This document shows, piece by piece, positions 27,328 through 36,663 of a stretch of 64,000 nt of DNA; position 1 is the stretch's first letter; each line of letters starts with the position of its first letter. A program made the position numbers and the translations under genes. Below the pieces are notes generated by a model. It was not told where the DNA came from, searched no databases, and was given only the letters and a program-made list of their open reading frames with translations. This DNA comes from CAWBRY01 sp963791295 (GTDB taxonomy: Bacteria; Bacteroidota; Bacteroidia; Chitinophagales; Chitinophagaceae), in assembly GCA_963791295.1 (NCBI GenBank), contig CAWBRY010000004.1, positions 682,001 through 746,000 of the forward strand, written 5' to 3'.

Positions 27328-27981
27328 ATGAGGTATAGAATTCAACACACCATCAAGGGCATCATTTCCGCAACCGCATTATTGTTTGGAACTGTGTCAT
27401 ACGCGCAGCAATGGGTGATTGCTGATAAAGACGTTACAAGACCAGCCATTGCCAAACAATATTTTACGCCTTCCATGATCAGCAGTTTTACCGTCACTCT
27501 TAATAACGGTTACAACGAAGTAAGATGGTCGACTGTAGCTGATCAGGCAGCAAGAAGATTCACTGTCGAATACAGCACCGACATGATCAATTTTCAGTCA
27601 GCCGGAGAGGCGATGGCAACCAATGGAACTTATCAACTCCGTCATCCGATTTCTCTCATCGAACCGCTGGCTTATCGCGTGAGGGTGGAAGATGCTGATG
27701 GTAGATTTTACTATTCCCGGAGTATTCAATTAGAAGACATTGCTTCTCCCGTAAAAATTTATCCTACTACCATTCAGGGTAATGTGGTAAATGTAGTGTC
27801 CCAACGGCCAGTTGACCGGATCACCGTTTATTCTGGAAATGGCCAACAAGTATTTGTACAGGAACCGGGTGGTAAGGCCGATTATATGACCGTTACCATC
27901 CCTACATTGCCTGCAGGTATATATTGGATGAATTTTGCGGGGAGTGGATGGAAGAAGACTGAAAAGTTCATTGTGCCTTGA
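27328..27981 (+). CDS. Secreted protein with T9SS type A C-terminal sorting domain
   Basis: 217-residue protein with a signal peptide (about residues 1-26, ending SYAQQ), one fibronectin-III-like or beta-sandwich domain (EVRWSTVADQAARRFTVEYS, then YRVRVEDADGRFYYSRSI) and a C-terminal type A sorting domain (residues about 145-217: KIYPTTIQGNVVNV, DRITVYSGNGQQVF, LPAGIYWMNF). Such C-termini direct transport across the outer membrane by the type IX system and are then removed. With only one small domain, the mature protein is probably an adhesion or matrix component. The gene ends 11 bases before the convergent alpha-L-fucosidase. Confidence 0.8.
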   Translation: MRYRIQHTIKGIISATALLFGTVSYAQQWVIADKDVTRPAIAKQYFTPSMISSFTVTLNNGYNEVRWSTVADQAARRFTVEYSTDMINFQSAGEAMATNGTYQLRHPISLIEPLAYRVRVEDADGRFYYSRSIQLEDIASPVKIYPTTIQGNVVNVVSQRPVDRITVYSGNGQQVFVQEPGGKADYMTVTIPTLPAGIYWMNFAGSGWKKTEKFIVP

Positions 27982-27992
27982 TCATTAAAGGC

Positions 27993-29318
27993 TTATTGTA
28001 TTTGGATTTCGATAATGGTATCGATCGGATCGAAAGTCAAGCCGGTCGTATAAATAAACACTCCCTCCGCTTCTTGCTTAAACTTCAATGATAATTTATC
28101 CTTATACAAGTTGCATTTAACGACTTTATTTTTCATCTCCGGTATGAATATATATGGAGTCGATGGTTTATTAAGGACATGAGCATACCAGGTCTTATCC
28201 TTACCAGTTACCATTCCCCATTCCTGCTCTTTTACTAGTCCGCCCCTTGTGCCATAGATGCTTTCACCGTATTTGCTCATCCAAGTGCCTACTGCCTTCA
28301 GCGTATCCGTGAATTCGGGTTGAATGGTGCCATCTGGCATCGGCCCTACATTCAATAAAAAATTAGCATTGTGAGCGGCCGCCTTAACGATATAATCTAC
28401 CAGGTCCTTCACCGATTTATATTTCCTGTCTGTAATATTAAATCCCCATGAATCGTTCATTGTCTCGCAAGTTTCCAATGGCAATTGAGACACAGCAGCT
28501 CCGCCGAAACCAGTCGTATTGCCGCCCGGCAGATCTTTTTCGAATGCCTGAAAATCTTCACCAGGAATTGGTGTCAGGTGATGATTATTGGATATGAGGC
28601 AGGCCGGCTGAAGGGAATGAATCAGTGTATATATTTCATCATAGTGCCAGTTCACCTTCGCCTGCAGGCTTTTGTCATGATCGTTATCCAGCTGGTCCCA
28701 ATGACCATCGAACCAAATGCCCGAGATCTCGCCGTAGTTTGACAAAATTTCAGTTAACTGTGCTTTCATGAAACGAACATAACTCTCCCAATCACTTTTC
28801 TGTGTTCTTCCTGTTCCTTTTCCTGTCTTGCCTGTCTCGTATTGATAATCGCTGCGATACCAATCCAGCAAAGAATAATAGCAGAATAATTTTATCCCTT
28901 CCTTATGGCATTCATCTGCAAGTTGTTTCAAAGCGTCCTTGCCGTACGGGGTGTTGGTAATTTTCCAATCGGACTGCTTTGTATCCCAATTACTAAACCC
29001 ATCATGGTGGCGGGTTATAAAAGTGATGTATTTCATGCCGCCGGATTTGGCTGCTGCCACCCATTTCTTAGCATCGAAATTTTGGGGGTTAAATACATTG
29101 ATGAGGCGGGTATATTCTTTCACGCCGATGTTGCGATTGTTCATCACCCATTCACCGGCTCCTAGTACACTGGAAGCTCCCCAATGAATAAACATTCCCA
29201 ACTTCATATCCTGAAATGCTTTGCGAGCAGCCTGATTTTCAGTCGACGGAACATAGTCCTGAGCCACGCTTAAAATGGTCGTGGTAATTAAAACAGAAAT
29301 GATGGCAATTTTTTTCAT
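27993..29318 (-). CDS. GH29 alpha-L-fucosidase
   Basis: 441-residue secreted glycoside hydrolase with signal peptide MKKIAIISVLITTTILSVAQ. GH29 features are GMFIHWGASSVLGAGEWV, YITFITRHHDGFSNWDT, and ISGIWFDGHWDQ, where the Asp is the catalytic nucleophile, followed by KAAAHNANFLLNVGPMPDG. A short beta domain ends the protein. It releases L-fucose from glycans, giving a source for the fucose operon at 12-17 kb. No sorting domain is present, so it is probably periplasmic. Linkage preference cannot be read from the sequence; the Trp-rich active-site pattern fits GH29 subfamily A or B alike. Confidence 0.93.
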   Translation of the reverse strand: MKKIAIISVLITTTILSVAQDYVPSTENQAARKAFQDMKLGMFIHWGASSVLGAGEWVMNNRNIGVKEYTRLINVFNPQNFDAKKWVAAAKSGGMKYITFITRHHDGFSNWDTKQSDWKITNTPYGKDALKQLADECHKEGIKLFCYYSLLDWYRSDYQYETGKTGKGTGRTQKSDWESYVRFMKAQLTEILSNYGEISGIWFDGHWDQLDNDHDKSLQAKVNWHYDEIYTLIHSLQPACLISNNHHLTPIPGEDFQAFEKDLPGGNTTGFGGAAVSQLPLETCETMNDSWGFNITDRKYKSVKDLVDYIVKAAAHNANFLLNVGPMPDGTIQPEFTDTLKAVGTWMSKYGESIYGTRGGLVKEQEWGMVTGKDKTWYAHVLNKPSTPYIFIPEMKNKVVKCNLYKDKLSLKFKQEAEGVFIYTTGLTFDPIDTIIEIQIQ

Positions 29319-29452
29319 GAAACAAATGTAAGGAGGGAAGCGATACCAATTTCCCAGATTAAAAAGTAATTAAAATCTGCCGATGATCTTGCAGATGGAG
29401 TGTTTCAGGTAATTTTGTTGGTCCTACATAAACCCGGTAAGCCAGAGCAGGA

Positions 29453-30142
29453 ATGGAAGAAATCAAAATATTGATAATCGAAGATGAAAAAAAGATCGCC
29501 GACACGCTTGCTAAAGGGTTAACAGAACTCGACTATCACGTTGAAACTGCCTATGATGGCAGCGTCGGCCTTCGGCTGTTCGATGCCGGAAAGTTCAATT
29601 TAGTTATTCTTGATATCAACGTGCCGATAATTAACGGCTATGAGATGTGTCGGATCATTCGGAGCCGCAACCAGGATATTCCGATTATTATTCTAACGGC
29701 ACTTAACACCACGGAGGATAAGATTGAGGGTTTTGATAAGGGGGCCGACGATTATTTGGTAAAGCCATTTGAATTTAAGGAATTGCTTGCACGCATCAGA
29801 GTCTTATTGAAGCGTACAATGAAACAGGTGTTTCCGACAGGAAATATTTTAAGGATTGCCGACCTGGAATTGGACCTGGAAAGTAAAGAAGTAACGAGAG
29901 GTGGAACTCCGATACACCTGACGGCAAAAGAATTTCAACTGCTCGAATACTTCATGCGCAACAGGAACCGGGTACTTTCCAGGGCAGATATTTCTGAAAG
30001 AGTGTGGGATCTGAATTTCGACACAAAAACCAATGTGATCGATGTATATGTAAATTTTCTTCGAAAAAAAATAGACAAAGATTTTGAATTAAAGCTGATC
30101 CATACTCAAGTAGGTATGGGCTACATGATGAAAGAGAAATAA
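29453..30142 (+). CDS. OmpR/PhoB-type response regulator
   Basis: 229-residue two-component regulator. The receiver domain (1-120) has the acidic pair IEDE, phospho-acceptor Asp in LVILDINVP, Thr in IILTAL and Lys in LVKPFEF. The winged-helix DNA-binding domain (about 130-226) ends with VIDVYVNFLRKKIDKDF and TQVGMGYMM. It is followed 3 bases later by its kinase gene, so both make a cognate pair. The signal and targets are not evident; the divergent GH29 fucosidase gene 134 bases upstream is a candidate target. Confidence 0.92.
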   Translation: MEEIKILIIEDEKKIADTLAKGLTELDYHVETAYDGSVGLRLFDAGKFNLVILDINVPIINGYEMCRIIRSRNQDIPIIILTALNTTEDKIEGFDKGADDYLVKPFEFKELLARIRVLLKRTMKQVFPTGNILRIADLELDLESKEVTRGGTPIHLTAKEFQLLEYFMRNRNRVLSRADISERVWDLNFDTKTNVIDVYVNFLRKKIDKDFELKLIHTQVGMGYMMKEK

Positions 30143-30145
30143 GCT

Positions 30146-31528
30146 ATGAGCATACGGTACAAAATAGCCTTGTTATTCGCCGCCCTGGTCACGGTGATCC
30201 TCACAATAGTAAGTTTTTCCATCTATATTTTTAGCGTTAAAGAAAGGCAGAAGACTTTTAGGACAAGAATAAGAAACCGAGCATTAAGTACTGCCCAGGT
30301 CTATGTATCCTTCAAAGACAATCCATATCCCATTCTACGTGGCATGGATACATCTACGGTCGCGTCATTGTACTACAAAAGCATTACCATTGTAGGTTCC
30401 AACGACGCCCACGAATACATGTATTCAAATCAACCCGGTGATTCTTTGTATCTCACCCGCCAGATCATCGATCGGACAAAGGCAAACAAGGAATATTTTT
30501 TTGACTATAATGACAAGAATGCGATCGCTATTTATCATACAGACCGTGATGCGAATTTCATAATAGCGGTGGGAGCCTCGGATATAGAAGGGCGTGAATT
30601 CCTTCAACAATTAGAAAGAATTCTATTGATTGCCATGATCGCGGCAGTGGTCCTGGCTTTTGTGGCGGGTCTGATCTTTGCAAGACGACTTATCCGGCCC
30701 ATATCGATCATTACCAGGGAAGTAAATCTCATCTCTTCCAACAATCTGTCCCTTCGAATAAAAATAAACGAGGCCGGCGACGAATTAACCAGGCTGGCGC
30801 AAACTTTCAATGGTCTGCTCGACCGGTTGGAAGAAGCCTTTACCATCCAAAGACGTTTTATTTCCAATGCCTCCCATGAATTGTCGACTCCGCTGACCTC
30901 GGTTTCCAGTCAGCTTGAGGTAGCGCTGCAAAAAGACAGGAGTTCAGCGGAATACAAAGAGGTTATGGCGAGCATGTATGAAGATATCCGGGAACTGCAA
31001 CAGCTCACGCGTAGTCTCCTGGATATAGCTAAAACAGGCTCTAAGGGTGGAATTGACCTGGCAGAAGTCCGTTTGGACGAAATCCTTTTTAAAGTGTTGT
31101 CAGATGTGCAGCGCCAAAACGAAGGGTTCCGGACTGTTCTGGAGTTAAAAGTATTTCCTGAAGACGAAAAGTTGTTAACTGTTTTTGGAAATGGAAATCT
31201 ACTTTATATAGCATTGAAGAATATTATTGAGAACGGATGCAAATACTCCGACGATCTTAAATCCACTATCTCTGCTCAATTTGACGATTTAGCCATTACC
31301 GTAAAGGTTAAAAATCAAGGAGACGTAATCGATGAATCAGATATGAAAAGCATATTCCAGCCATTCTTTAGAACCCAATCGGCACAGGTCAAACCCGGCT
31401 CGGGTTTGGGTCTTACACTTTCAAAAAGAATATGGGCCCTGCACAATGGCGCCTTAAATGTTGAATCCAACCCCGAAACAGGCACGGTTTTTACCCTTAC
31501 TATACCTAATATTTGCTCCCGACATTAA
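30146..31528 (+). CDS. Sensor histidine kinase
   Basis: 460-residue membrane kinase paired with the preceding regulator. TM1 covers about residues 7-29, an extracytoplasmic sensor domain 30-155, TM2 about 157-180 (IAMIAAVVLAFVAGLIFA), a HAMP domain to about 235, then HisKA with the phospho-acceptor His in FISNASHELSTPLTSV and an HATPase_c domain showing N-box IIENGCKYS and G-box GSGLGLTLSKRI. The sensor region has no recognised ligand domain. The architecture is that of envelope-sensing kinases; the signal is unknown. The next 529 bases contain only small elements, described separately. Confidence 0.92.
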   Translation: MSIRYKIALLFAALVTVILTIVSFSIYIFSVKERQKTFRTRIRNRALSTAQVYVSFKDNPYPILRGMDTSTVASLYYKSITIVGSNDAHEYMYSNQPGDSLYLTRQIIDRTKANKEYFFDYNDKNAIAIYHTDRDANFIIAVGASDIEGREFLQQLERILLIAMIAAVVLAFVAGLIFARRLIRPISIITREVNLISSNNLSLRIKINEAGDELTRLAQTFNGLLDRLEEAFTIQRRFISNASHELSTPLTSVSSQLEVALQKDRSSAEYKEVMASMYEDIRELQQLTRSLLDIAKTGSKGGIDLAEVRLDEILFKVLSDVQRQNEGFRTVLELKVFPEDEKLLTVFGNGNLLYIALKNIIENGCKYSDDLKSTISAQFDDLAITVKVKNQGDVIDESDMKSIFQPFFRTQSAQVKPGSGLGLTLSKRIWALHNGALNVESNPETGTVFTLTIPNICSRH

Positions 31529-31601
31529 GAACATTTAACCTCATTTTAATTCTATTTTAATACCGCAGTATTACCTTGTGCTGTATATCCGACGAGATTC
31601 C

Positions 31602-31700
31602 ATGAATACTTTTTCAAAGAGTAAAAATTCCGGAGCAACCTTTTTAACCAATCCGACCGTACGCCAATTAAACGCCCCCGTTTTTGATCCGATTAGATGA
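31602..31700 (+). CDS. Possible small ORF (32 aa) after the two-component genes
   Basis: ATG at 31602 opens a 32-codon frame, MNTFSKSKNSGATFLTNPT at the start and PVFDPIR at the end. Codon use is like that of neighbours but the length is too short for a firm call. No family was recognised. It sits in the gap 31529-32057, which otherwise holds a second 19-codon frame at 31740 and two hairpins at 31843-31895; nothing else was seen there. It may be a leader peptide or chance. Confidence 0.2.
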   Translation: MNTFSKSKNSGATFLTNPTVRQLNAPVFDPIR

Positions 31701-31842
31701 GACGTCAACCACCGGTTATTCTAATTAAGATCATATCGAATGAAGCAACCGACCAATCTTAAAATTATATCCTCAATCCTGATCATCAATCCTATCTGAT
31801 AAAACGTCAACTTTTTAGTGGTTTTTTTTGGAGTTTCAGACC

Positions 31843-31895
31843 GAGGGTGCTTTAGAGCACCCTCTTCCATATCACTACAACTTGTGGTGTTTTTT
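31843..31895 (+). terminator. Tandem hairpins with T-run (rho-independent terminator)
   Basis: GAGGGTGCT, TTAG, AGCACCCTC (31843-31864) is a strong 9-bp stem. Eight bases later CACTACA, ACT, TGTGGTG (31873-31889) is followed by six T's. Together they look like a plus-strand terminator, 315 bases after the kinase gene, or an attenuator ahead of the sugar dehydrogenase gene. Confidence 0.6.
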
Positions 31896-32078
31896 CCCCG
31901 CAACATGGGGAACTCTCCTGATTTTTTTTAAAAATAAAATTAGCAACCAACCGTTAACTTTTTACGATTCGATATTGATTCCAATCCCATTCTCCACCCA
32001 ACAATAAATCGCCAGAAACTGCTGCTGTATTGGTGTATTGATGCTAGTAAATATTCAATGTTTCAAAAACTTCATGAC

Positions 32079-33473
32079 ATGAAAACAATTAATCGTTCTA
32101 AGTATGGAACTCTTCCGGCGAACTTACGTCTACTAACATGCGCTTTTTTATTCACACTAGTTCTATCAACAATTGGCTGCGACAAGGATGACGATACACC
32201 AGATATGGGCAACACTCGCTTAGACCTGCAGCTGGTAGCAGACAATTTTGTCTCGCCCATCGGTGTAGTTGCTGCGCCCGACAATACCAAAAGGTTATTC
32301 GTGATCGATCAGGTTGGCAAGGTTTGGATCATCGATTCGACGGGCAATAAGTTGCCTAATCCTTTCCTGGACCTGAGCTCAGCGATCGTGCCATTAACGC
32401 CGGGCTACGATGAACGGGGTTTACTTGGACTCGCATTTCATCCACAGTATTCAACCAACCATCGTTTTTTCGTTTACTATCAACTACCTCCCCGTGGTGG
32501 CGGACCTGCGGTCGGCGAAACCTGGAATAATCTTAGCCGTATTGCCGAGTTTACTACGAGCTCGATGAATGAGAACCTGGCTGAATTGAGTTCCGAAAGA
32601 ACGATCCTGGAAATGGACGATCCGCAAAGCAACCACAATGGTGGAACGATCGCCTTTGGACCTGATGGATATCTATATATTGCTATTGGTGACGGAGGAG
32701 CGGCGGATGACGTGGCGCCGGGCCATGTAGACGATTGGTATGCTGATAATGCGGGTGGGAACGGACAAGACATCGAAAACAATCTTTTTGGCGACATATT
32801 AAGGATCGATGTCAACAACACATCCGTTCCTTATGATATTCCTGCAGATAATCCATTTGTCGCCGGTACGGGTATGGACGAAATATATGCTTATGGTTTT
32901 AGAAATCCATTCCGGATGTCTTTTGATATGGGTGGAAATCACGAATTATATGTTGGAGATGCGGGACAAGCCTTATATGAAGAGATTAATCTTGTCACCA
33001 AGGGTAACAACTATGGATGGAATGTGAAGGAAGGAATTATTTGTTTTAATGCAGCAAATAATGATACAGCGTTTACTACATGTCCGACTGCCGATATATT
33101 GGGCAAGCCCTTTATCGATCCGGTAGTAGTAGTTGATAATTCAGCGAATCCGGCCGGCGGACGCGCATTGACAGTGATTGGTGGAAATGTTTATCGTGGG
33201 ACGGCTATACCCGGTCTAATTGGCAAGTACATATTTGGGTCCTTTGGACAGACCGGCATGGCACCAGATGGAGAATTATTCCTTGCCACTCCTCAAGGGC
33301 AATCCAATTGGCTTTATGATGAGATCAATTTAGTAAGTCATCCCAATGATCTTGGTTATTATTTAAAAGGGTTCGGTCAGGATAATGCAGGCGAGATTTA
33401 TTTGACACTAACCACCAACCTGGGACCATCTGGATCTACCGGCAAAGTTTTTAAGTTGGTAAGTACGCCTTAA
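32079..33473 (+). CDS. PQQ-dependent sugar dehydrogenase (GSDH-like) lipoprotein
   Basis: About 464 residues. The start at 32079 (MKTINRSKYG) is preferred over an ATG 21 bases upstream because it gives a normal lipoprotein signal with the Cys in LVLSTIGC. The mature part is a six-bladed beta-propeller of the glucose/sorbosone dehydrogenase type: VVAAPDNTKRLFVIDQVGKV, DERGLLGLAFHPQY, SNHNGGTIAFGPDGYLYIAIGDGG, YGFRNPFRMSFD and GNNYGWNVKEG, which include the His, Arg and Asn/Gly residues that hold PQQ and Ca2+. It would oxidise aldose sugars in the periplasm with quinone or a cytochrome as acceptor. The cofactor supply and true substrate are not evident in the window. Confidence 0.85.
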   Translation: MKTINRSKYGTLPANLRLLTCAFLFTLVLSTIGCDKDDDTPDMGNTRLDLQLVADNFVSPIGVVAAPDNTKRLFVIDQVGKVWIIDSTGNKLPNPFLDLSSAIVPLTPGYDERGLLGLAFHPQYSTNHRFFVYYQLPPRGGGPAVGETWNNLSRIAEFTTSSMNENLAELSSERTILEMDDPQSNHNGGTIAFGPDGYLYIAIGDGGAADDVAPGHVDDWYADNAGGNGQDIENNLFGDILRIDVNNTSVPYDIPADNPFVAGTGMDEIYAYGFRNPFRMSFDMGGNHELYVGDAGQALYEEINLVTKGNNYGWNVKEGIICFNAANNDTAFTTCPTADILGKPFIDPVVVVDNSANPAGGRALTVIGGNVYRGTAIPGLIGKYIFGSFGQTGMAPDGELFLATPQGQSNWLYDEINLVSHPNDLGYYLKGFGQDNAGEIYLTLTTNLGPSGSTGKVFKLVSTP

Positions 33474-33495
33474 TTTTTAGATCTTTTTCTTAACC

Positions 33496-33550
33496 GAAGG
33501 CACAAAGGAAGCATATTATTAATGCCAGACTTTGTGCCTTCTTGTTTTTT
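33496..33550 (+). terminator. Rho-independent terminator after the sugar dehydrogenase gene
   Basis: A 12-bp perfect stem, GAAGGCACAAAG with CTTTGTGCCTTC, encloses a 22-base loop and is followed by TTGTTTTTT, 23 bases past the stop codon. Confidence 0.8.
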
Positions 33551-33614
33551 GAGATAGACGTTCGAAATAATTTGGCATGATATTGACAACTGGAGGGTAA
33601 TTAATCAACTTATT

Positions 33615-33830
33615 ATGAAAGTACTTGGTGTTATCCTTATCGTTGCCGGCATCCTGATGCTAATTTTTGGTAATGTCAGTTTTACTAAAGAAAAGAAAGT
33701 TTTGGATGTGGGTCCTGTAGAAATTAACAAAAAGGAAAAGAAGACAATAGCCTGGCCGAACTACGCGGGAGGCATTGCTGTGGTAGCCGGGGTTGTTGTG
33801 TTGCTGGCGGGCAGCAGGAAAAAGAGTTGA
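33615..33830 (+). CDS. Small two-helix membrane protein (71 aa)
   Basis: Intact 71-residue protein: MKVLGVILIVAGILMLIFG forms an N-terminal membrane helix, a Lys-rich middle (TKEKKVLDVGPVEINKKEKK) lies between, and WPNYAGGIAVVAGVVVLLAG forms the second helix, ending in Arg-Lys-Lys. The shape is common among small inner-membrane proteins of Bacteroidota; the family name and function are unknown to me. It has its own upstream gap after the terminator, and precedes the LptF/G gene by 75 bases. Confidence 0.7.
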   Translation: MKVLGVILIVAGILMLIFGNVSFTKEKKVLDVGPVEINKKEKKTIAWPNYAGGIAVVAGVVVLLAGSRKKS

Positions 33831-33905
33831 TTTTGTGATTAGAGATGAGGTGCACACAGGGCTTTCCGGCGACATGGAGGAAAAAATCTGTTCCTTTGCA
33901 GTCAG

Positions 33906-35003
33906 ATGCGTCTGATTGACTGGTATATATTAAAGAAATTCCTTTTTACATTTTTCTTCTGCCTCTTATTGTTTACAGCCATTGCGGTGGCAGTAGATAC
34001 CAGTGAGAAAACCGATGATTTTGTGAAGGCGGGTCTTACTACCAGTCAGCTCATCACCCGTTATTATCTTGGATTTGTTCCCTTCATTTGGAGTTTGCTA
34101 TTTCCATTATTCGTTTTTATTGCGGTAATATTTTTTACCAGTCGCATGGCTATTCGTTCGGAGATCATTGCCATCCTTGCCAGCGGCACCAGCTATAATC
34201 GTTTACTTCGTCCTTACTTAATTGGTGGCATTTTGTTAGCCATCACTTTGTGGTTGGGTAATCGTTATTGGATACCTAAAGCCAATATTATTAGAAGTAA
34301 TTTTCAAAGCAATTATATAGATAAGAATGACCCGACCAAGAATCGACTGTATAGCAATTGCTATAGTTGTTTTTACATGCGCACCGATACGAATACATTT
34401 GCCGGGATTCGTGAATATGATACAAGTACAAAATCAGCACGTGGCTTTTTTATGGAGCGCATTAAGAACAACAAAGTCGTTTACAATCTTCGATCCGAAA
34501 CAATTCGGTGGAACGCCGCTAAGAAAAAATGGCAGGTGTTGCAGGCGGTGGAACGGACAGTGGATTCGATAGGAGAAAGTATCAAGTTATATGATTCCCT
34601 TTTTGTTTCGATCAATTTGCAACCCAGTGAACTCAGAAAGGATGACTATTTAAAGGATAAGCTTAGCACTCCTGACCTGATCCGGTTTATCAAGCAAGAA
34701 GAATTGCGAGGCACGGAAGGATTAAATACGTTGAAGGTAGAACGTTACAGGAGAAGTGCGACACCAGCGGCTGTGCTTCTACTTACCATGATCGGAGCGG
34801 TGATAGCCAGCCGAAAAAACCGGGGCGGCAGCGGCGTACATCTCGCGCTGGGAATCGCGATTGCAGCATTGTTTATCATGTCCGACCGGTTCTCTACCGT
34901 GTTTGCCATCAAGGCAGATTTCCCTCCGCTATTGGCGGCGTGGCTACCGAATATTGTATTTGCTGCTGTCGCATATTGGCTTTATCGTGAGACACCCAAA
35001 TAG
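33906..35003 (+). CDS. LptF/LptG-family permease (YjgP/YjgQ)
   Basis: 365-residue integral membrane protein with six predicted spans: three at the N-terminus (LKKFLFTFFFCLLLFTAIAV, FVPFIWSLLFPLFVFIAVIF, LLRPYLIGGILLAITLW), a beta-jellyroll periplasmic domain (about residues 130-275) and three at the C-terminus. The N-terminal MRLIDWYILKKFL is typical. LptF and LptG form the membrane part of the LptB2FG exporter that lifts lipopolysaccharide from the inner membrane. Which of the two this is cannot be told safely; no lptB lies beside it. Confidence 0.88.
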   Translation: MRLIDWYILKKFLFTFFFCLLLFTAIAVAVDTSEKTDDFVKAGLTTSQLITRYYLGFVPFIWSLLFPLFVFIAVIFFTSRMAIRSEIIAILASGTSYNRLLRPYLIGGILLAITLWLGNRYWIPKANIIRSNFQSNYIDKNDPTKNRLYSNCYSCFYMRTDTNTFAGIREYDTSTKSARGFFMERIKNNKVVYNLRSETIRWNAAKKKWQVLQAVERTVDSIGESIKLYDSLFVSINLQPSELRKDDYLKDKLSTPDLIRFIKQEELRGTEGLNTLKVERYRRSATPAAVLLLTMIGAVIASRKNRGGSGVHLALGIAIAALFIMSDRFSTVFAIKADFPPLLAAWLPNIVFAAVAYWLYRETPK

Positions 35004-35099
35004 TTGGCTAATTTTTGCTGTACTGGCGGCTTTCCATAACTTTATAGCATTCAAGTTTTTTTCGTTTTCCCGAAACGACCGGGTAAAAATCCATTTAAC

Positions 35100-36425
35100 A
35101 TGGGAATTGTAAAAGAAAGGTTTAAAGCCAAGGCGGATCAGGTTGCTAGTGAAATCAAGGAGATGTTGAAAGTGCATGGTAACAAAGTTATTGGGGAAGT
35201 TCAGCTCTCCCAGGTGTATATGGGAATGCGCGGAATGACTGGCCTTGTTACAGAAACTTCTTTGCTGGACGCGCAGGAAGGAATCCGTTTTCGCGGCTAT
35301 TCCATTCCTGAATTGAGGGAAAAATTGGCTAAGGCTCCGGATGGTTCAGAGCCTTTACCGGAGGGATTGTTTTATCTGATGTTGGTTGGAGAATTACCAT
35401 CCGAGGATGATGTACACCATATTAGTTCTGTCTGGCAACGACGCAGTCATGTGCCGACGCATGTATTCCATACAATAGAAGCATTGCCTTTAAGTACGCA
35501 TCCGATGACGCAATTCGTAGTTGCGGTTATGGCTTTGCAAACCGAAAGCCAGTTCTCGAAAAAGTATGCCGCGGGCATGAATAAGAAAGATTATTGGGAA
35601 ACGGTGTTTGATGATTCGATGGATCTGATCGCCCGCCTTCCTCGTGTCGCTGCTTATATCTATCGCCGGAAATACAAATATGGAGATCACATTCAACCTA
35701 ATGGATTATTGGATTGGGCAGGAAACTTTGCTCACATGATGGGGTTTGAAGATGAGAGTTTCAAAGAATTGATGCGCTTGTATATGACCATTCATGCTGA
35801 TCACGAAGGAGGCAATGTATCCGCTCACGCCACGCACCTGGTTGGTTCCGCATTGAGCGATCCTTACCTGAGTTATGCTTCAGGGATGAACGGCCTGGCG
35901 GGACCCTTGCATGGATTGGCGAATCAGGAGGTGATCAAATGGATCTTTGAAATGCGGGAGGATTTAAAGGAACAATCGCCTACAAAGGAGCAGATAGCCG
36001 AATATGTGAAGAAAACGCTGAGTGAAGGAAAAGTAGTCCCGGGTTATGGACATGCGGTATTGAGGAAAACCGATCCGCGGTTTGAGGCTCAGATGGAATT
36101 TGGGAAAAAACATATGCCCGACGATCCGTTGGTAAATACTGTTTGGAATATTTATGAAGTAGTTCCTCCCATTTTGAAGTCGATGGGCAAGGTTAAAAAT
36201 CCCTGGCCAAATGTAGATGCACACAGTGGAGCATTATTGGTGCACTATGGGATGATGGAATATGAATATTATACGGTGCTATTTGCCGTCAGCCGGGCAC
36301 TTGGGGTTTTATCAAGTCTGTGTTGGGACAGGGCTCTGGGTTTTCCATTGGAAAGGCCCAAGTCAGTCACCACGGATTTGGTCAAATCATGGTTGGATGG
36401 AAAGGATACTATTTGGGGAGAGTAG
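35100..36425 (+). CDS. gltA: Citrate synthase (mitochondrial-like type I)
   Basis: 441-residue enzyme condensing acetyl-CoA with oxaloacetate. Active-site segments are visible: GSALSDPYLSYASGMNGLAGPLHGLANQEV (given here only by its key residues S, H in PLHG), the second His in VPGYGHAVLRKTDPR, and the Asp in PNVDAHSGALL. The N-terminal part with GLVTETSLLDAQEGIRFRGY and PEGLFYLMLVGELP follows the eukaryotic-type sequence rather than the E. coli hexameric, NADH-inhibited type, so a simple dimer is expected. It is followed 3 bases later by tRNA-Ala, probably on the same transcript or after processing. Confidence 0.95.
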   Translation: MGIVKERFKAKADQVASEIKEMLKVHGNKVIGEVQLSQVYMGMRGMTGLVTETSLLDAQEGIRFRGYSIPELREKLAKAPDGSEPLPEGLFYLMLVGELPSEDDVHHISSVWQRRSHVPTHVFHTIEALPLSTHPMTQFVVAVMALQTESQFSKKYAAGMNKKDYWETVFDDSMDLIARLPRVAAYIYRRKYKYGDHIQPNGLLDWAGNFAHMMGFEDESFKELMRLYMTIHADHEGGNVSAHATHLVGSALSDPYLSYASGMNGLAGPLHGLANQEVIKWIFEMREDLKEQSPTKEQIAEYVKKTLSEGKVVPGYGHAVLRKTDPRFEAQMEFGKKHMPDDPLVNTVWNIYEVVPPILKSMGKVKNPWPNVDAHSGALLVHYGMMEYEYYTVLFAVSRALGVLSSLCWDRALGFPLERPKSVTTDLVKSWLDGKDTIWGE

Positions 36426-36428
36426 CAG

Positions 36429-36502
36429 GGGGGTTTAGCTCAGCTGGCTAGAGCGTTTGCATGGCATGCAAAAGGTCACCGGTTCGACTCCGGTAACCTC
36501 CA
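36429..36502 (+). tRNA. tRNA-Ala (anticodon GGC)
   Basis: Complete 74-base cloverleaf. Acceptor arms GGGGGTT and AACCTCC pair with the G3-U70 wobble that identifies alanine tRNA. D arm has TAGCTCAG..GGCTAGAGC, the anticodon stem TTTGC/GCAAA encloses ATGGCAT with anticodon GGC, and the T arm CCGGTTCGACTCCGG is standard. The 3' CCA is not encoded. Confidence 0.97.
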
Positions 36503-36529
36503 CTCCTGTATCAAAATCGAACACTCCAT

Positions 36530-36550
36530 TGTTCGCAAACGAACATTTTC
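36530..36550 (+). terminator. Rho-independent terminator after tRNA-Ala
   Basis: TGTTCG, loop CAAA, CGAACA, then TTTTC. A short 6-bp stem with T-run 28 bases after the tRNA. Confidence 0.55.
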
Positions 36551-36663
36551 GTAGTTGGTTTTCTAATTTACATCTTGTTGATCAACGACTTGCAAAGTGG
36601 CATGTTTCTTTGACTACTTCGGCATCAGCATAAAGTCTTCATTCAAAAATCAAAACGAGATTT

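Noticed and set aside
32072..32290. Minus-strand frames within the sugar dehydrogenase and other long genes
   Set aside because: They are antisense shadows with no family features; the plus-strand genes have clear motifs.
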